Shown: one piece after another, positions 38,831 to 53,773 of the stretch
Layout of the letters: every line of letters begins with the position of its first letter
How positions within the stretch are numbered: the stretch's first letter is position 1
NCBI GenBank assembly: GCA_030490835.1
Contig: CM059972.1
Span: 45,983,452 to 46,047,451 of the forward strand
Origin: Annona cherimola
Taxonomy: Eukaryota; Streptophyta; Magnoliopsida; Magnoliales; Annonaceae
Length of the DNA stretch: 64,000 bases
Direction of reading: 5' to 3'
Program-made: the position numbers and the translations under genes
Notes under the pieces: generated by a model
Told to the model about the DNA's origin: nothing
The model's input: the letters and a program-made list of their open reading frames with translations, nothing else
The model's database searches: none

Positions 38831-41800
38831 TTGTTGATGTAAGTTCCTTTCCTCCGATTCAGTTGTTTTGAATCTATTGCAATGCGTTAAAGTTTACTCG
38901 TTCTCCTTACAGTCAAATCAAGTCAATTAGATTGAGTTGTACTCAATTCTAACTAATCAAAGTTCATTCTATCAAACTCAATTCATTTGATTCGATTTGA
39001 ATACCTTTAAGGTCATCCCTTGTCGTTCGAATGTAAATGAAATGAAGGGATTGATGTTGATTGTTGTTGATTGAAGTTCCTTTCCTCTGATTCAGTTGTT
39101 TTGAATCTATTGCAATGCGTTAAAGTTTACTCGTTCTCACTACAGTCAAATCAAGTCAATTAGTTTGAGTTGTACTCAATTCTAGCTAATCAAAGTTCAT
39201 TCTATCAAACTCAATTCATTTGATTCGATTTGAATACCTTTAAGGTCATCCCTTGTCGTTCGAATGTAAATGAAATGAAGGGATTGATGTTGATTGTTGT
39301 TGATTGAAGTTCCTTTCGTTCGAATTAGTTGTTTTGAATCAATTGGAATGTATTAAAGTTTACTCGTTCTACTTACAGTGAAATCAAGTCATTTAGATTG
39401 AGTTTTACACAATTCTATCTAGTCAAAGTTCATTCTATCAAACTCAATTCATTTGATTCGATTTGAATGCCTTTAAGGTCGTCCCTTGTCGTTCGAATGT
39501 AAATGAAATAAAGGGATTGTTGTTAATTGTTGTTGATTGAAGTTCCTTTCCTCCGATTCAGTTGTTTTGAATCTATTGGAATGCATTAAAGTTTACTCGT
39601 TCTCCTTAGAGTAGAATCAAGTCAATTAGATTGAGTTGTACTTAATTCTTCCTAATCAAAGTTCATTCTATCAAACTCAATTCATTTGATTCGATTTGAA
39701 AACCTTTAAGGTCTTCCCTTGTCGTTCGAATGTACATGAAATGAAGGGATTGATGTTGATTGTTGTTGATTGAAGTTCCTTCCGTCCGAATTAGTTGTTT
39801 TGAATCTATTGCAATGCATTAAAGTTTACTCGTTCTACTTACAGTCAAATCAAGTCAATTAGATTGAGTTGTACTCAATTGTAGCTAATGAAAGTTCATT
39901 CTATCAAACTGAATTCATTTGATTCGATTTCAATGCCTTTAACGTCATTCCTTGTCGTTCGAATGTAAATGAAATGAAGGGATTGATGTTGATTGTTGTT
40001 GATTGAAGTTCCTTTCGTCCGAATTAATTGTTTTGAATCTATTGGAATGCATTAAAGTTTACTCGTTCTACTTACAGTCAAATCAAGTCAATTAGATTGA
40101 GTTGTACTCAATTGTAGCTAATGAAAGTTCATTCTATCAAACTCAATTCATTTGATTCGATTTCAATGCCTTTAACGTCATTCCTTTTCGTTCGAATGTA
40201 AATGAAATAAAGGGATTGTTGTTAATTGTTGTTGATTGAAGTTCCTTTCCTCCGATTCAGTTGTTTTGAATCTTTTGAAATGCGTTAAAGTTTACTCGTT
40301 CTCAGTACAGTCAAATCAAGTCAATTACATTGAGTTGTACTCAATTCTAACAAATCAAAGATCATTCTATCCAACTGAATTCATTTGATTCGATTTCAAT
40401 GCCTTTAAGGTCATTCCTTGTCGTTCGAATGTAAATGAAATAAAGGGATTGTTGTTAATTGTTGTTGATTGAAGTTCCTTTCCTCCGATTCAGTTGTTTT
40501 GAATCTTTTGGAATGCATTAAAGTTTACTCGTTCTCATTACAGTCGAATCAAGTCAATTAGATTGAGTTGTACTCAATTCTAACTAATCAAAGATCATTC
40601 TATCCAACTGAATTCATTTGATTCGATTTCAATGCCTTTAAGGTCATTCCTTGTCGTTCGAATGTAAATGAAATCATGGGATTGCTGTTAATTGTTGTTG
40701 ATTGAAGTTCCTTTGCTCCGATTCAACTGTTTTGAATCTTTTAGAATGCATTAAAGTTTACTCGTTCTCCTTACAGTCAAATCAAGTCAATTAGTTTGAG
40801 TTGTACTCAATTCTAACTAATCAAAGTTCATTCTATTCAACTGAATTCATTTGATTCGATTTCAATGCCTTTAAGGTCATTCCTTGTCGTTCAAATGTAA
40901 ATGAAATCATGGGATTGTTGTTCATTGTCGTTGATTGAAGTTCCTTTCGTCCAATTCAGTTGTTTTGAATCCATTGCAATGCCTTAAAGTTTACTCGTTC
41001 TCATTACAGTCAAATCAAGTCAATTAGATTGAGTTGTACTCAATTCTACCTAATCAAAGTTCATTCTATCCAACTGACTTCATTTGATTCGATTTCAATG
41101 CCTTTAAGGTCATTCCCTGTCGTTCGAATGTAAATGAAATCATGGGATTGTTGTTAATTGTCGTTGATTAAAGTTCCTTTCCTCCGATTCAGTTGTTTTG
41201 AATCTATTGCAATGCGTTAAAGTTTACTCGTTCTCCTTACGGTCAAATCAAGTAAATTAGATTGAGTTGTACTCAATTCTAACTAAGCAAAGTTCATCCT
41301 ATTCAACTGAATTCATTTGATTCGATTTCAATGCCTTTAAGGTCGTTCCTTGTCGTTCGAATGTAAATGAAATCATGGGCTTGTTGTTAATTGTTGTTGA
41401 TGTAAGTTCCTTTCCTCCGATTCAGTTGTTTTGAATCTATTGAAATGCGTTAAAGTTTACTCGTTCTCACTACAGTCAAATAGAGTCAATTAGATTGAGT
41501 TGTACTCAATTCTAACTAATCAAAGTTCTTTCTATTCAACTGAATTCATTTGATTCGATTTCAATGACTTTAAGGTCATTCCTTGTCCTACGAATGTAAA
41601 TGAAATCAAGGGATTGTTGTTAATTGTTGTTGATTGAAATTCCTTTCCTCCGATTCAGTTGTTTTGAATCGTTTGAAATGCGTTAAAGTTTACTCGTTCT
41701 CACTACAGTCAAATCAAGTCAATTACATTGAGTTGTACTCAATTCAAACTAATCAAAGTTCATTCTATTCAACTGAATTCATTTGATTCGATTTCAATGC

Positions 41801-43888
41801 CTTTAAGGTCATTCCTTGTCGTTCGAATGTAAATGAAATCATGGGATTGCTGTTAATTGTTGTTGATTGAAGTTCCTTTGCTCCGATTCAACTGTTTTGA
41901 ATCTTTTAGAATGCATTAAAGTTTACTCGTTCTCCTTACAGTCAAATCAAGTCAATTACATTGAGTTGTACTCAATTCTAACTAATCAAAGTTCATTCTA
42001 TCCAACTGAATTCATTTGATTCGATTTCAATGCCTTTAAGGTCATTCCTTGTCGTTCGAATGTAAATGAAATCAAGGGATTGTTGTTAATTGTTGTTGAT
42101 TGAAGTTCCTTTCGTTCGAATTAGTTGTTTTGAATCTATTGGAATGCATTAAAGTTTACTCGTTCTCATTACAGTCAAATCAAGTCAATTAGATTGAGTT
42201 GTACTCAATTCTAACTAATCAAAGTTCATTCTATTCAACTGAATTCATTTGATTCGATTTCAATGCCTTTAAGGTCATTCCTTGTCGTTCGAATGTAAAT
42301 GAAATCATGGGATTGCTGTTAATTGTTGTTGATTGAAGTTCCTTTGCTCCGATTCAACTGTTTTGAATCTTTTAGAATGCATTAAAGTTTACTCGTTCTC
42401 CTTACAGTCAAATCAAGTCAATTAGATTGAGTTGTACTCAATTCTAACTAATCAAAGTTAATTCTATTCAACTGAATTCATTTGATTCGATTTCAATGCC
42501 TTTAAGGTGATTCCGTGTCGTTCAAATGTAAATGAAATCATGGGATTGTTGTTCATTGTCGTTGATTAAAGTTCCTTTCCTCCGATTCAGTTGTTTTGAA
42601 TCTATTGCAATGCGTTAAAGTTTACTCGTTCTCCTTACAGTCAAATCAAGTAAATTAGATTGAGTTGTACTCAATTCTAACTAATCAAAGTTCATCCTAT
42701 TCAACTGAATTCATTTGATTCGATTTCAATGCCTTTAAGGTCGTTCCTTGTCGTTCGAATGTAAATGAAATCATGGGGTTGTTGTTAATTGTTGTTGATG
42801 TAAGTTCCTTTCCTCCGATTCAGTTGTTTTGAATCTATTGAAATGCGTTAAAGTTTACTCGTTCTCACTACAGTCAAATCAAGTCAATTAGATTGAGTTG
42901 TACTCAATTCTAACTAATCAAAGTTCATTCTATTCAACTGAATTCATTTGATTCGATTTCAATGCCTTTAAGGTCATTCCTTGTCCTACGAATGTAAATG
43001 AAATCAAGGGATTGTTGTTAATTGTTGTTGATTGAAGTTCCTTTCCTCCGATTCAGTTGTTTTGAATCTATTGGAATGCGTTAAAGTTTACTCGTTCTCC
43101 TTACAGTCAAATCAAGTCAATTAGTTTGAGTTTACTCAATTCTAGCTAATCAAAGTTCATTCTATCAAACTCAATTCATTTGATTCGATTTGAATACCTT
43201 TAAGGTCTTCCCTTGTCGTTCGAATGTACATGAAATGATGGGATTGATGTTGATTATTGTTGATTGAAGTTCCTTTCGTCCGAATTAGTTGTTTTGAATC
43301 TATTGGAATGCATTAAAGTTTACTCGTTCTACTTACAGTCAAATCAAGTCAATTAGATTGAGTTGTACTCAATTGTAGCTAATGAAAGTTCATTCTATCA
43401 AACTGAATTCATTTGATTCGATTTCAATGCCTTTAACGTCATTCCTTGTCGTTCGAATGTAAATGAAATGAAGGGATTGATGTTGATTGTTGTTGATTGA
43501 AGTTCCTTTCGTCCGAATTAATTGTTTTGAATCTATTGGAATGCATTAAAGTTTACTCGTTCTACTTACAGTCAAATCAAGTCAATTAGATTGAGTTGTA
43601 CTCAATTGTAGCTAATGAAAGTTCATTCTATCAAACTCAATTCATTTGCTTCGATTTCAATGCCTTTAACGTCATTCCTTTTCGTTCGAATGTAAATGAA
43701 ATAAAAGGATTGTTGTTAATTGTTGTTGATTGAAGTTCCTTTCCTCCGATTCAGTTGTTTTGAATCTTTTGAAATGCGTTAAAGTTTACTCGTTCTCTCT
43801 ACAGTCAAATCAAGTCAATTACATTGAGTTGTACTCAATTCTAACTAATCAAAGTTCATTCTATTCAACTGAATTAATTTGATTCGAT
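37832..43888. repeat. Mosaic satellite segment, 26 monomers in runs of 13, 7 and 6
   Basis: TTCAAATG landmarks lie at 37862, 40891, 42522 and 43919, giving 13, 7 and 6 monomers (the last run 1 bp short). The rare TTCATTGTCGTTG variant occurs at 37891, 40920 and 42551. The segment contains a 232-bp monomer (42965-43196) and rare variants otherwise seen at 5.6-6.7 kb. Confidence 0.8.
42965..43196. repeat. Second 232-bp monomer with CTACG variant and the same deletion
   Basis: Landmarks at 42965 and 43197 are 232 bp apart. It has CCTTGTCCTACG and GAGTTTACTC exactly as in 5600-5831, about 37 kb away. The following monomers also share rare variants with 6.1-6.7 kb (CATTTGCTTCGATT near 43643 and 6511; ATAAAAGGATTG in the next monomer). 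Confidence 0.85.
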
Positions 43889-44869
43889 TTCAATGCCTTT
43901 AAGGTCATTGCTTGTCGTTCAAATGTAAATGTAATCATGGGATTGTTGTTCATTGTTGTTGATTGAAGTTCCTTTCGTCCAATTCAGTTGTTTTGAATCC
44001 ATTGCGATGCCTTAAAGTTTACTCGTTCTCATTACAGTCAAATCAAGTCAATTAGATTGAGTTGTACTCAATTCTACCTAATCAAAGTTCATTCTATCCA
44101 ACTGACTTCATTTGATTCGATTTCAATGCCTTTAAGGTCATTCCCTGTCGTTCGAATGTAAATGAAATCATGGGATTGTTGTTAATTGTTGTTGATTAAA
44201 GTTCCTTTCGTCCAATTCAGTTGTTTTGAATCTATTGCAATGCGTTAAAGTTTACTCGTTCTCCTTACAGTCAAATCAAGTCAATTAGATTGAGTTGTAC
44301 ACAATTCTAACTAATCAAAGTTCATTCTATTCAACTGAATTCATTTGATTCGATTTCAATGCCTTTAAGGTCATTCCTTGTCGTTCGAATGTAAATGAAA
44401 TCATGGGATTGTTGTTAATTGTTGTTGATGTAAGTTCCTTTCCTCCGATTCAGTTGTTTTGAATCTATTGAAATGCGTTAAAGTTTACTCGTTCTCACTA
44501 CAGTCAAATCAAGTCAATTAGATTGAGTTGTACTCAATTCTAACTAATCAAAGTTCATACTATTCAACTGAATTCATTTGATTCGATTTCAATGCCTTTA
44601 AGGTCATTCCTTGTCCTACGAATGTAAATGAAATCAAGGGATTGTTGTTAATTGTTGTTGATTGAAGTTCCTTTCCTCCGATTCAGTTGTTTTGAATCTA
44701 TTGGAATGCGTTAAAGTTTACTCGTTCTCCTTACAGTCAAATCAAGTCAATTAGATTGAGTTGTACTCAATTCTAGCTAATCAAAGTTCATTCTATCAAA
44801 CTCAATTCATTTGATTCGATTTGAATACCTTTAAGGTCATCCCTTGTCGTTCGAATTTAAATGAAATGA

Positions 44870-45801
44870 AGGGATTGATGTTGATTGTTGTTGATTGAAG
44901 TTCCTTTCGTTCGAATTAGTTGTTTTGAATCTATTGGAATGCATTAAAGTTTACTCGTTCTACTTACAGTGAAATCAAGTCATTTAGATTGAGTTTTACA
45001 CAATTCTATCTAGTCAAAGTTCATTCTATCAAACTCAATACATTTGATTTGATTTGAATGCCTTTAAGGTCGTCCCTTGTCGTTCGAATGTAAATGAAAT
45101 AAAGGGATTGTTGTTAATTGTTGTTGATTGAAGTTCCTTTCCTCCGATTCAGTTGTTTTGAATCTATTGGAATGCGTTAAAGTTTACTCGTTCTCCTTAT
45201 GGTAGAATCAAGTCAATTAGATTGAGTGGTACTTAATTCTAGCTAATCAAAGTTCATTCTATCAAACTCAATTCATTTGATTCGATTTGAATACCTTTAA
45301 GGTCTTCCCTTGTCGTTCGAATGTAAATGAAATGAAGGGATTGATGTTGATTGTTGTTGATTGAAGTTCCTTTCGTTCGAATTAGTTGTTTTGAATCTAT
45401 TGGAATGCATTAAAGATTACTCGTTCTACTTACAGTGAAATCAAGTCATTTAGATTGAGTTTTACACAATTCTATCTAGTCAAAGTTCATTCTATCAAAC
45501 TCAATACATTTGATTTGATTTGAATGCCTTTAAGGTCGTCCCTTGTCGTTCGAATGTAAATGAAATAAAGGGATTGTTGTTAATTGTTGTTGATTGAAGT
45601 TCCTTTCCTCCGATTCAGTTGTTTTGAATCTATTGGAATGCGTTAAAGTTTACTCGTTCTCCTTATGGTAGAATCAAGTCAATTAGATTGAGTGGTACTT
45701 AATTCTAGCTAATCAAAGTTCATTCTATCAAACTCAATTCATTTGATTCGATTTGAATACCTTTAAGGTCTTCCCTTGTCGTTCGAATGTAAATGAAATG
45801 A
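44870..45801. repeat. Tandem duplication of a 466-bp dimer
   Basis: CTTACAGTGAAATC at 44963 recurs at 45429, and CTTATGGTAGAATC with GAGTGGTACTTAATTC (TTATGG at 45197) recurs at 45663; both steps are 466 bp. TTATGG occurs again at 46362, 699 bp further on, so part of the unit was copied once more with three-monomer spacing. Limits are approximate. Confidence 0.75.
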
Positions 45802-48800
45802 AGGGATTGATGTTTATTGTTGTTGATTGAAGTTCCTTTCGTTCGAATTAGTTGTTTTCAATCTATTGGAATGCATTAAAGTTTACTCGTTCTACTTACA
45901 GTCAAATCAAGTCAATTAGATTGAGTTGTACTCAATTGTAGCTAATCAAAGTTCATTCTATCAAACTCAATTCATTTGATTCGATTTCAATGCCTTTAAG
46001 GTCATTCCTTGTCGTTCGAACTTAAATGAAATCAAGGGATTGTTGTTAATTGTTGTTGATTGAAGTTCCTTTCCTCCGATTCAGTTGTTTTGAATCTATT
46101 GGAATGCGTTAAAGTTTACTCGTTCTCCTTAGAGTAGAATCAAGTCAATTAGATTGAGTTGTACTTAATTCTAGCTAATCAAAGTTCATTCTCTCAAACT
46201 CAATTCATTTAATTCGATTTGACTACCTTTAAGGTCGTCCCTTGTCGTTCGAATGTAAATGAAATCAAGGGATTGTTGTTAAATTTTGTTGATTGAAGTT
46301 CCTTTCCTCCGATTCAGTTGTTTTGAATCTATTGGAATGCGTTAAAGTTTACTCGTTCTCCTTATGGTAGAATCAAGTCAATTAGATTGAGTGGTACTTA
46401 ATTCTAGCTAATCAAAGTTCATTCTATCAAACTCAATTCATTTGATTCGATTTGAATACCTTTAAGGTCTTCCCTTGTCGTTCGAATGTAAATGAAATGA
46501 AGGGATTGATGTTTATTGTTGTTGATTGAAGTTCCTTTCGTTCGAATTAGTTGTTTTTAATCTATTGGAATGCATTAAAGTTTACTCGTTCTACTTACAG
46601 TCAAATCAAGTCAATTAGATTGAGTTGTACTCAATTGTAGCTAATCAATGTTCATTCTATCAAACTCAATTCATTTGATTCGATTTCAATGCCTTTAAGG
46701 TCATTCCTTGTCGTTCGAACGTAAATGAAATCAAGGGATTGTTGTTAATTGTTGTTGATTGAAGTTCCTTTCCTCCGATTCAGTTGTTTTGAATCTATTG
46801 GAATGCGTTAAAGTTTACTCGTTCTCCTTAGAGTAGAATCAAGTCAATTAGATTGAGTTGTACTTAATTCTACCTAATCAAAGTTCATTCTCTCAAACTC
46901 AATTCATTTAATTCGATTTGACTACCTTTAAGGTCTTCCCTTTTCGTTCGAATGTAAATGAAATGAAGGGATTGATGTTGATTGTTGTTGATTGAAGTTC
47001 CTTTCGTCCTAATTCGTTGTTTTCAATCTATTGCAATGCATTAAAGTTTACTCGTTCTACTTACAGTCAAATCACGTTAATTAGATTGAGTTGTACTCAA
47101 TTGTAGCTAATCGAAGTTCATTCTATCAAACTCAATTCATTTGATTCGATTTCAATGCCTTTAACGTCATTCCTTTTCGTTCGAATGTAAATGAAATAAA
47201 GGGATTGTTGTTAATTGTTGTTAATTGAAGTTCCTTTCCTCCGATTCAGTTGTTTTGAATCTTTTGAAATGCGTTAAAGTTTACTCGTTCTCACTACAGT
47301 CAAATCAAGTCAATTACATTGAGTTCTACTCAATTCTAACTGATCAAAGTTCATTCTATCCAACTGAATTCATTTGATTTGATTTCAATGCCTTTAAGGT
47401 CATTCCTTGTCGTTCGAATGTAAATAAAATGAAGGGATTGATGTTGATTGTTGTTGATCGAAGTTCCTTTCGTTCGAATTAGTTGTTTTGAATCTATTGG
47501 AATGCATTAAAGTTTACTCGTTCTCCTTACAGTCAAATCAAGTCAATTAGATTGAGTTGTACTCAATTGTAGCTAATGAAAGTTCATTCTATCAAACTCA
47601 ATTCATTTGATTCGATTTGAATACCTTTAAGGTCATCCCTTGTAGTGCGAATGTAAATGAAATGAAGGGATTGATGTTGATTGTTGTTGATTGAAGTTCC
47701 TTTCGTTCGAATTAGTTGTTTTGAATCTATTGGAAGGCATTAAAGTTTACTCGTTCTACTTACAGTCAAATCAAGTCATTTAGATTGAGTTTTACTCAAT
47801 TCTATCTAGTCAAAGTTCATTTTATCAAACTCAATACATTTGATTTGATTTTAATGCCTTTAAGGTCGTCCCTTGTCGTTCGAATGTAAATGAAATCAAG
47901 GGATTGTTGTTAAATTTTGTTGATTGAAGTTCCTTTCCTCCGATTCAGTTGTTTTGAATCTATTGGATTGCGTTAAAGTTTACTCGTTCTCCTTAGAGTA
48001 GAATCAAGTCAATTAGATTGAGTTGTACTTAATTCTAGCTAATCAAAGTTCATTCTATCAAACTCAATTCATTTTATTCGATTTGAATACCTTTAAGGTC
48101 TTCCCTTATCATTCGAATGTACATGAAATGAAGGGATTGATGTTGATTGTTGTTGATTGAAGTTCCTTTCTTCCGAATTAGTTGTTTTGAATCTATTGCA
48201 ATGCATTAAAGTTTACTCGTTCTAGTTACAGTCAAATCAAGTCAATTTGATTGAGTTGTACTCAATTCTAGCTAATCAAAGTTCATTCTATCCAACTGAA
48301 TTCATTTGATTCGATTTCAATGCCTTTAAGGTCATTCCTTGTCGTTCGAAAGTAAATGAAATCAAGGGATTGTTGTTAATTGTTGTTGATTGAAGTTCCT
48401 TTCCTCCGATTCAGTTGTTTTGAATCTATTGGAATGCGTTAAAGTTTACTCGTTCTCCTTAGAGTAGAATCAAGTCAATTAGATTGAGTTGTACTTAATT
48501 CTAGCTAATCAAAGTTCATTCTATCAAACTCAATTCATTTGATTCGATTTGAATACCTTTAAGGTCTTCCCTTGTCGTTCGAATGTAAATGAAATGAAGG
48601 GATTGAAGTTGATTGTTGTTGATTGAACTTCCTTTCGTTCGAATTAGTTGTTTTCAATCTATTGGAATGCATTAAAGTTTACTCATTCTACTTACAGTCA
48701 AATCAAGTCAATAAGATTGAGTAGTACTCAATTCTTGCTAATCAAAGTTCATTCTATTAAACTCAATTCATTTTATTCGATTAGAATACCTTTAAGGTCA

Positions 48801-48889
48801 TCCCTTGTCGTTCGAATGTAAATGAAATGAAGGGATTGATGTTGATTGTTGTTGATTGAAGTTCCTTTCGTTCGAATTAGTTGTTTTTC

Positions 48890-51690
48890 AATCTATTGGA
48901 ATGCATTAAAGTTTACTCGTTCTACTTATAGTCAAATCAAGTCAATTAGATTGAGTTCTACTCAATTGTAGCTAATCAAAGTTCATTCTATCAAACTCAA
49001 TTCGTTTGATTCGATTTTAATGCCTTTAAGGTCATTCCTTGTCGTTCGAACCTAAATGAAATCAAGGGATTGTTGTTAATTGTTGTTGATTGAAGTTCCT
49101 TTCCTCCGATTCAGTTGTTTTGAATCTATTGGAACGCATTAAAGTTTACTCGTTCGCCATACAGTCAAATCAAGTCAATTAGATTGAGTTGTACTTAATT
49201 CTTGCTAATCAAAGTTCATTCTCTCAAACTCAATTCATTTGATTCGATTTGACTACCTTTAAGGTCTTCCCTTTTCGTTCGAATGTAAATGAAATGAAGG
49301 GATTGATGTTGATTGTTGTTGATTGAAGTTCCTTTCGTCCGAATTAGTTGTATTGAATCTATTGGAATGCATTAAAGTTTACTCGTTCTACTTACAGTCA
49401 AATCACGTCAATTAGATTGAGTTGTACTCAATTGTAGCTAATCGAAGTTCATTCTATCAAACTCAATTCATTTGATTCGATTTCAATGCCTTTAACGTCA
49501 TTCCTTTTCGTTCGAATGTAAATGAAATAAAGGGATTGTTGTTAATTGTTGTTGATTGAAGTTCCTTTCCTCCGATTCAGTTGTTTTGAATCTTTTGAAA
49601 TGCGTTAAAGTTTACTCGTTCTCACTACAGTCAAATCAAGTCAATTACATTGAGTTGTACTCAATTCTAACAAATCAAAGTTCATTCTATCCAACTGAAT
49701 TCATTTGATTCAATTTCAATGCCTTTAAGGTCATTCCTTGTCGTTCGAACGTAAATGAAATCAAGGGATTGTTGTTAATCGTTGTTGATTGAAGTTCCTT
49801 TCCTCCGATTCAACTGTTTTGAATCTTTTGGAATGCATTAAAGTTTACTCGTTCTCATTACAGTCAAATCAAGTAAATTAGATTGAGTTGTACTCATATC
49901 TACCTAATCAAAGTTCATTCTATCCAACTGAATTCATTTGATTCGATTTCAATGCCTTTAAGGTCATTCCTTGTCGTTCGAATGTAAATGAAATCATGGG
50001 ATTGTTGTTAATTGTTGTTGATTGAAGTTCCTTTCGTCCAATTCAATTGTTTTGAATCTATTGCAATGCGTTAAAGTTTACTCGTTCTCCTTACTGTCAA
50101 ATCAAGTCAATTAGATTGAGTTGTACTCAATTCTAGCTAATCAAAGTTCATTCTATCAAACTCAATTCATTTGATTCGATTTGAATACCTTTAAGGTAAT
50201 CCCTTGTCGTTCGAATGTAAATGAAATGAAGGGCTTGATGTTGATTGTTGTTGATTGAAGTTCCTTTCGTTCGAATTAGTTGTTTTGAATCTATTGGAAT
50301 GCATTAAAGTTTACTCGTTCTACTTATAGTCAAATCAAGTCAATTAGATTGAGTTCTACTCAATTGTAGCTAATCAAAGTTCATTCTATCAAACTCAATT
50401 CGTTTGATTCGATTTCAATGCCTTTAAGGTCATTCCTTGTCGTTCGAACGTAAATGAAATCAAGGGATTGTTGTTAATTGTTGTTGATTGAAGTTCCTTT
50501 CCTCCGATTCAGTTGTTTTGAATCTATTGGAACGCATTAAAGTTTACTCGTTCTCCATACAGTCAAATCAAGTCAATTAGATTGAGTTGTACTTAATTCT
50601 TGCTAATCAAAGTTCATTCTCTCAAACTCAATTCATTTGATTCGATTTGACTACCTTTAAGGTCTTCCCTTTTCGTTCGAATGTAAATGAAATGAAGGGA
50701 TTGATGTTGATTGTTGTTGATTGAAGTTCCTTTCGTCCGAATTAGTTGTATTGAATCTATTGGAATGCATTAAAGTTTACTCGTTCTACTTACAGTCAAA
50801 TCACGTCAATTAGATTGAGTTGTACTCAATTGTAGCTAATCGAAGTTCATTCTATCAAACTCAATTCATTTGATTCGATTTCAATGCCTTTAACGTCATT
50901 CCTTTTCGTTCGAATGTAAATGAAATAAAGGGATTGTTGTTAATTGTTGTTGATTGAAGTTCCTTTCCTCCGATTCAGTTGTTTTGAATCTTTTGAAATG
51001 CGTTAAAGTTTACTCGTTCTCACTACAGTCAAATCAAGTCAATTACATTGAGTTGTACTCAATTCTAACAAATCAAAGTTCATTCTATCCAACTGAATTC
51101 ATTTGATTCAATTTCAATGCCTTTAAGGTCATTCCTTGTCGTTCGAACGTAAATGAAATCAAGGGATTGTTGTTAATTGTTGTTGATTGAAGTTCCTTTC
51201 CTCCGATTCAACTGTTTTGAATCTTTTGGAATGCATTAAAGTTTACTCGTTCTCATTACAGTCAAATCAAGTAAATTAGATTGAGTTGTACTCAATTCTA
51301 CCTAATCAAAGTTCATTCTATCCAACTGAATTCATTTGATTCGATTTCAATGCCTTTAAGGTCATTCCTTGTCGTTCGAATGTAAATGAAATCATGGGAT
51401 TGTTGTTAATTGTTGTTGATTGAAGTTCCTTTCGTCCAATTCAATTGTTTTGAATCTATTGCAATGCGTTAAAGTTTACTCGTTCTCCTTACTGTCAAAT
51501 CAAGTCAATTAGATTGAGTTGTACTCAATTCTAGCTAATCAAAGTTCATTCTATCAAACTCAATTCATTTGATTCGATTTGAATACCTTTAAGGTAATCC
51601 CTTGTCGTTCGAATGTAAATGAAATGAAGGGCTTGATGTTGATTGTTGTTGATTGAAGTTCCTTTCGTTCGAATTAGTTGTTTTGAATCT
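48890..51690. repeat. Two tandem copies of a 6-mer (1398 bp each)
   Basis: CTTATAGTC with GAGTTCTACTCAATTG at 48925 recurs at 50323. GGAACGCATTAAAG, TTGTATTGAATC, TAACAAATCAAAG and GGGCTTGATG (50231 and 51629) follow at the same 1398-bp offset. The right end of copy 2 is near 51690, where TCATTTAGATTGAGTTTTAC replaces the copy-1 continuation. Limits are approximate. Confidence 0.8.
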
Positions 51691-53773
51691 ATTGGAATGC
51701 ATTAAAGTTTACTCGTTCTACTTACAGTCAAATCAAGTCATTTAGATTGAGTTTTACTCAATTCTATCTAGTCAAAGTTCATTCTATCAAACTCAATACA
51801 TTTGATTTGATTTGAATGCCTTTAAGGTCGTCCCTTGTCGTTCGAACGTAAATGAAATCAAGGGATTGTTGTTAATTGTTGTTGATTGAAGTTCCTTTCC
51901 TCCGATTCAGTTGTTTTGAATCTATTGGAATGCGTTAAAGTTTACTCGTTCTCCTTAGAGTAGAATCACGTCAATTAGATTGAGTTGTACTCAATTGTAG
52001 CTAATCGAAGTTCATTCTATCAAACTCAATTCATTTGGTTCGATTTCAATGCATTTAACGTCATTCCTTTTCGTTCGAATGTAAATGAAATAAAGGGATT
52101 GTTGTTAATTGTTGTTGATTGAAGTTCCTTTCCTCCGATTCAGTTGTTTTGAATCTTTTGAAATGCGTTAAAGTTTACTCGTTCTCACTACAGTCAAATC
52201 AAGTCAATTACATTGAGTTGTACTCAATTCTAACTAATCAAAGTTCATTCTATCCAACTGAATTCATTTGATTCGATTTCAATGCCTTTAAGGTCATTCC
52301 TTGTCGTTCGAATGTAAATGAAATCAAGGGATTGTTGTTAATTGTTCTTGATTGAAGTTCCTTTCCTCCGATTCAACTGTTTTGAATCTATTTGAATGCG
52401 TTAAAGTTTACTCGTTCTCCTTACAGTTAAATCAAGTCAATTAAATTGAGTTGTACTCAATTCTAGCTAATCAAAGTTCATTCTATCAAACTCAATTCAT
52501 TTGATTCGATTTGAATACCTTTAAGGTCATCCCTTTTCGTACGAATGTAAATGAAATGAAGGGATTGATGTTGATTGTTGTTGATTGAAGTTCCTTTCGT
52601 TCGAATTAGTTGTTTTCAATCTATTGGAATGCATTAAAGTTTACTCGTTCTACTTACAGTCAAATCAAGTCAATTAAATTGAGTTCTACTCAATTTTTGC
52701 TAATCAAAGTTCATTCTATCAAACTCAATTCATTTGATTCGATTTCAATGCCTTTAAGGTCATTCCTTGTCGTTCGAACGTAAATGAAATCAAGGGATTG
52801 TTGTTAATTGTTGTTGATTGAAGTTCCTTTCCTCCGATTCAGTTGTTTTGAATCTATTGGACTGCGTTAAAGTTTACTCGTTCTCCTTAGAGTAGAATCA
52901 AGTCAATTAGATTGAGTTGTACTTAATTCTAGCTAATCAAAGTTCATTCTATCAAACTCAATTCATTTTATTCGATTTGAATACCTTTAAGGTCTTCCCT
53001 TGTCGTTCGAATGTACATGAAATGAAGGGATTGATGTTGATTGTTGTTGATTGAAGTTCCTTTCGTCCGAATTAGTTGTTTTGAATCTATTGCAATGCAT
53101 TAAAGTTTACTCGTTCTAGTTACAGTCAAATCAAGTCAATTAGATTGAGTTGTACTCAATTCTAGCTAATCAAAGTTCATTCTATCCAACTGAATTCATT
53201 TGATTCGATTTCAATGCCTTTAAGGTCATTCCTTGTCGTTCGAATGTAAATGAAATCAAGGGATTGTTGTTAATGGTTGTTGATTGAAGTTCCTTTCCTC
53301 CGATTCAGTTGTTTTGAATCTATTGGAATGCGTTAAAGTTTACTCGTTCTCCTTAGAGTAGAATCAAGTCAATTAGATTGAGTTGTACTCAATTCTAGCT
53401 AATCAAAGTTCATTCTATCAAACTCAATTCATTTGATTCGATTTGAATACCTTTAAGGTCTTCCCTTGTCGTTCGAATGTAAATGAAATGAAGGGATTGA
53501 TGTTGATTGTTGTTGATTGAACTTCCTTTCGTTCGAATTAGTTGTTTTCAATCTATTAGAATGCATTAAAGTTTACTCATTCTACTTATAGTCAAATCAA
53601 GTCAATTAGATTGAGTATTACTCAATTCTTGCTAATCAAAGTTCATTCTATCAAACTCAATTCATTTTAGTCGATTAGAATACCTTTAAGGTCATCCCTT
53701 GTCGTTCGAATGTAAATGAAATGAAGGGATTGATGTTGATTGTTGTTGATTGAAGTTCCTTTCGTTCGAATTA

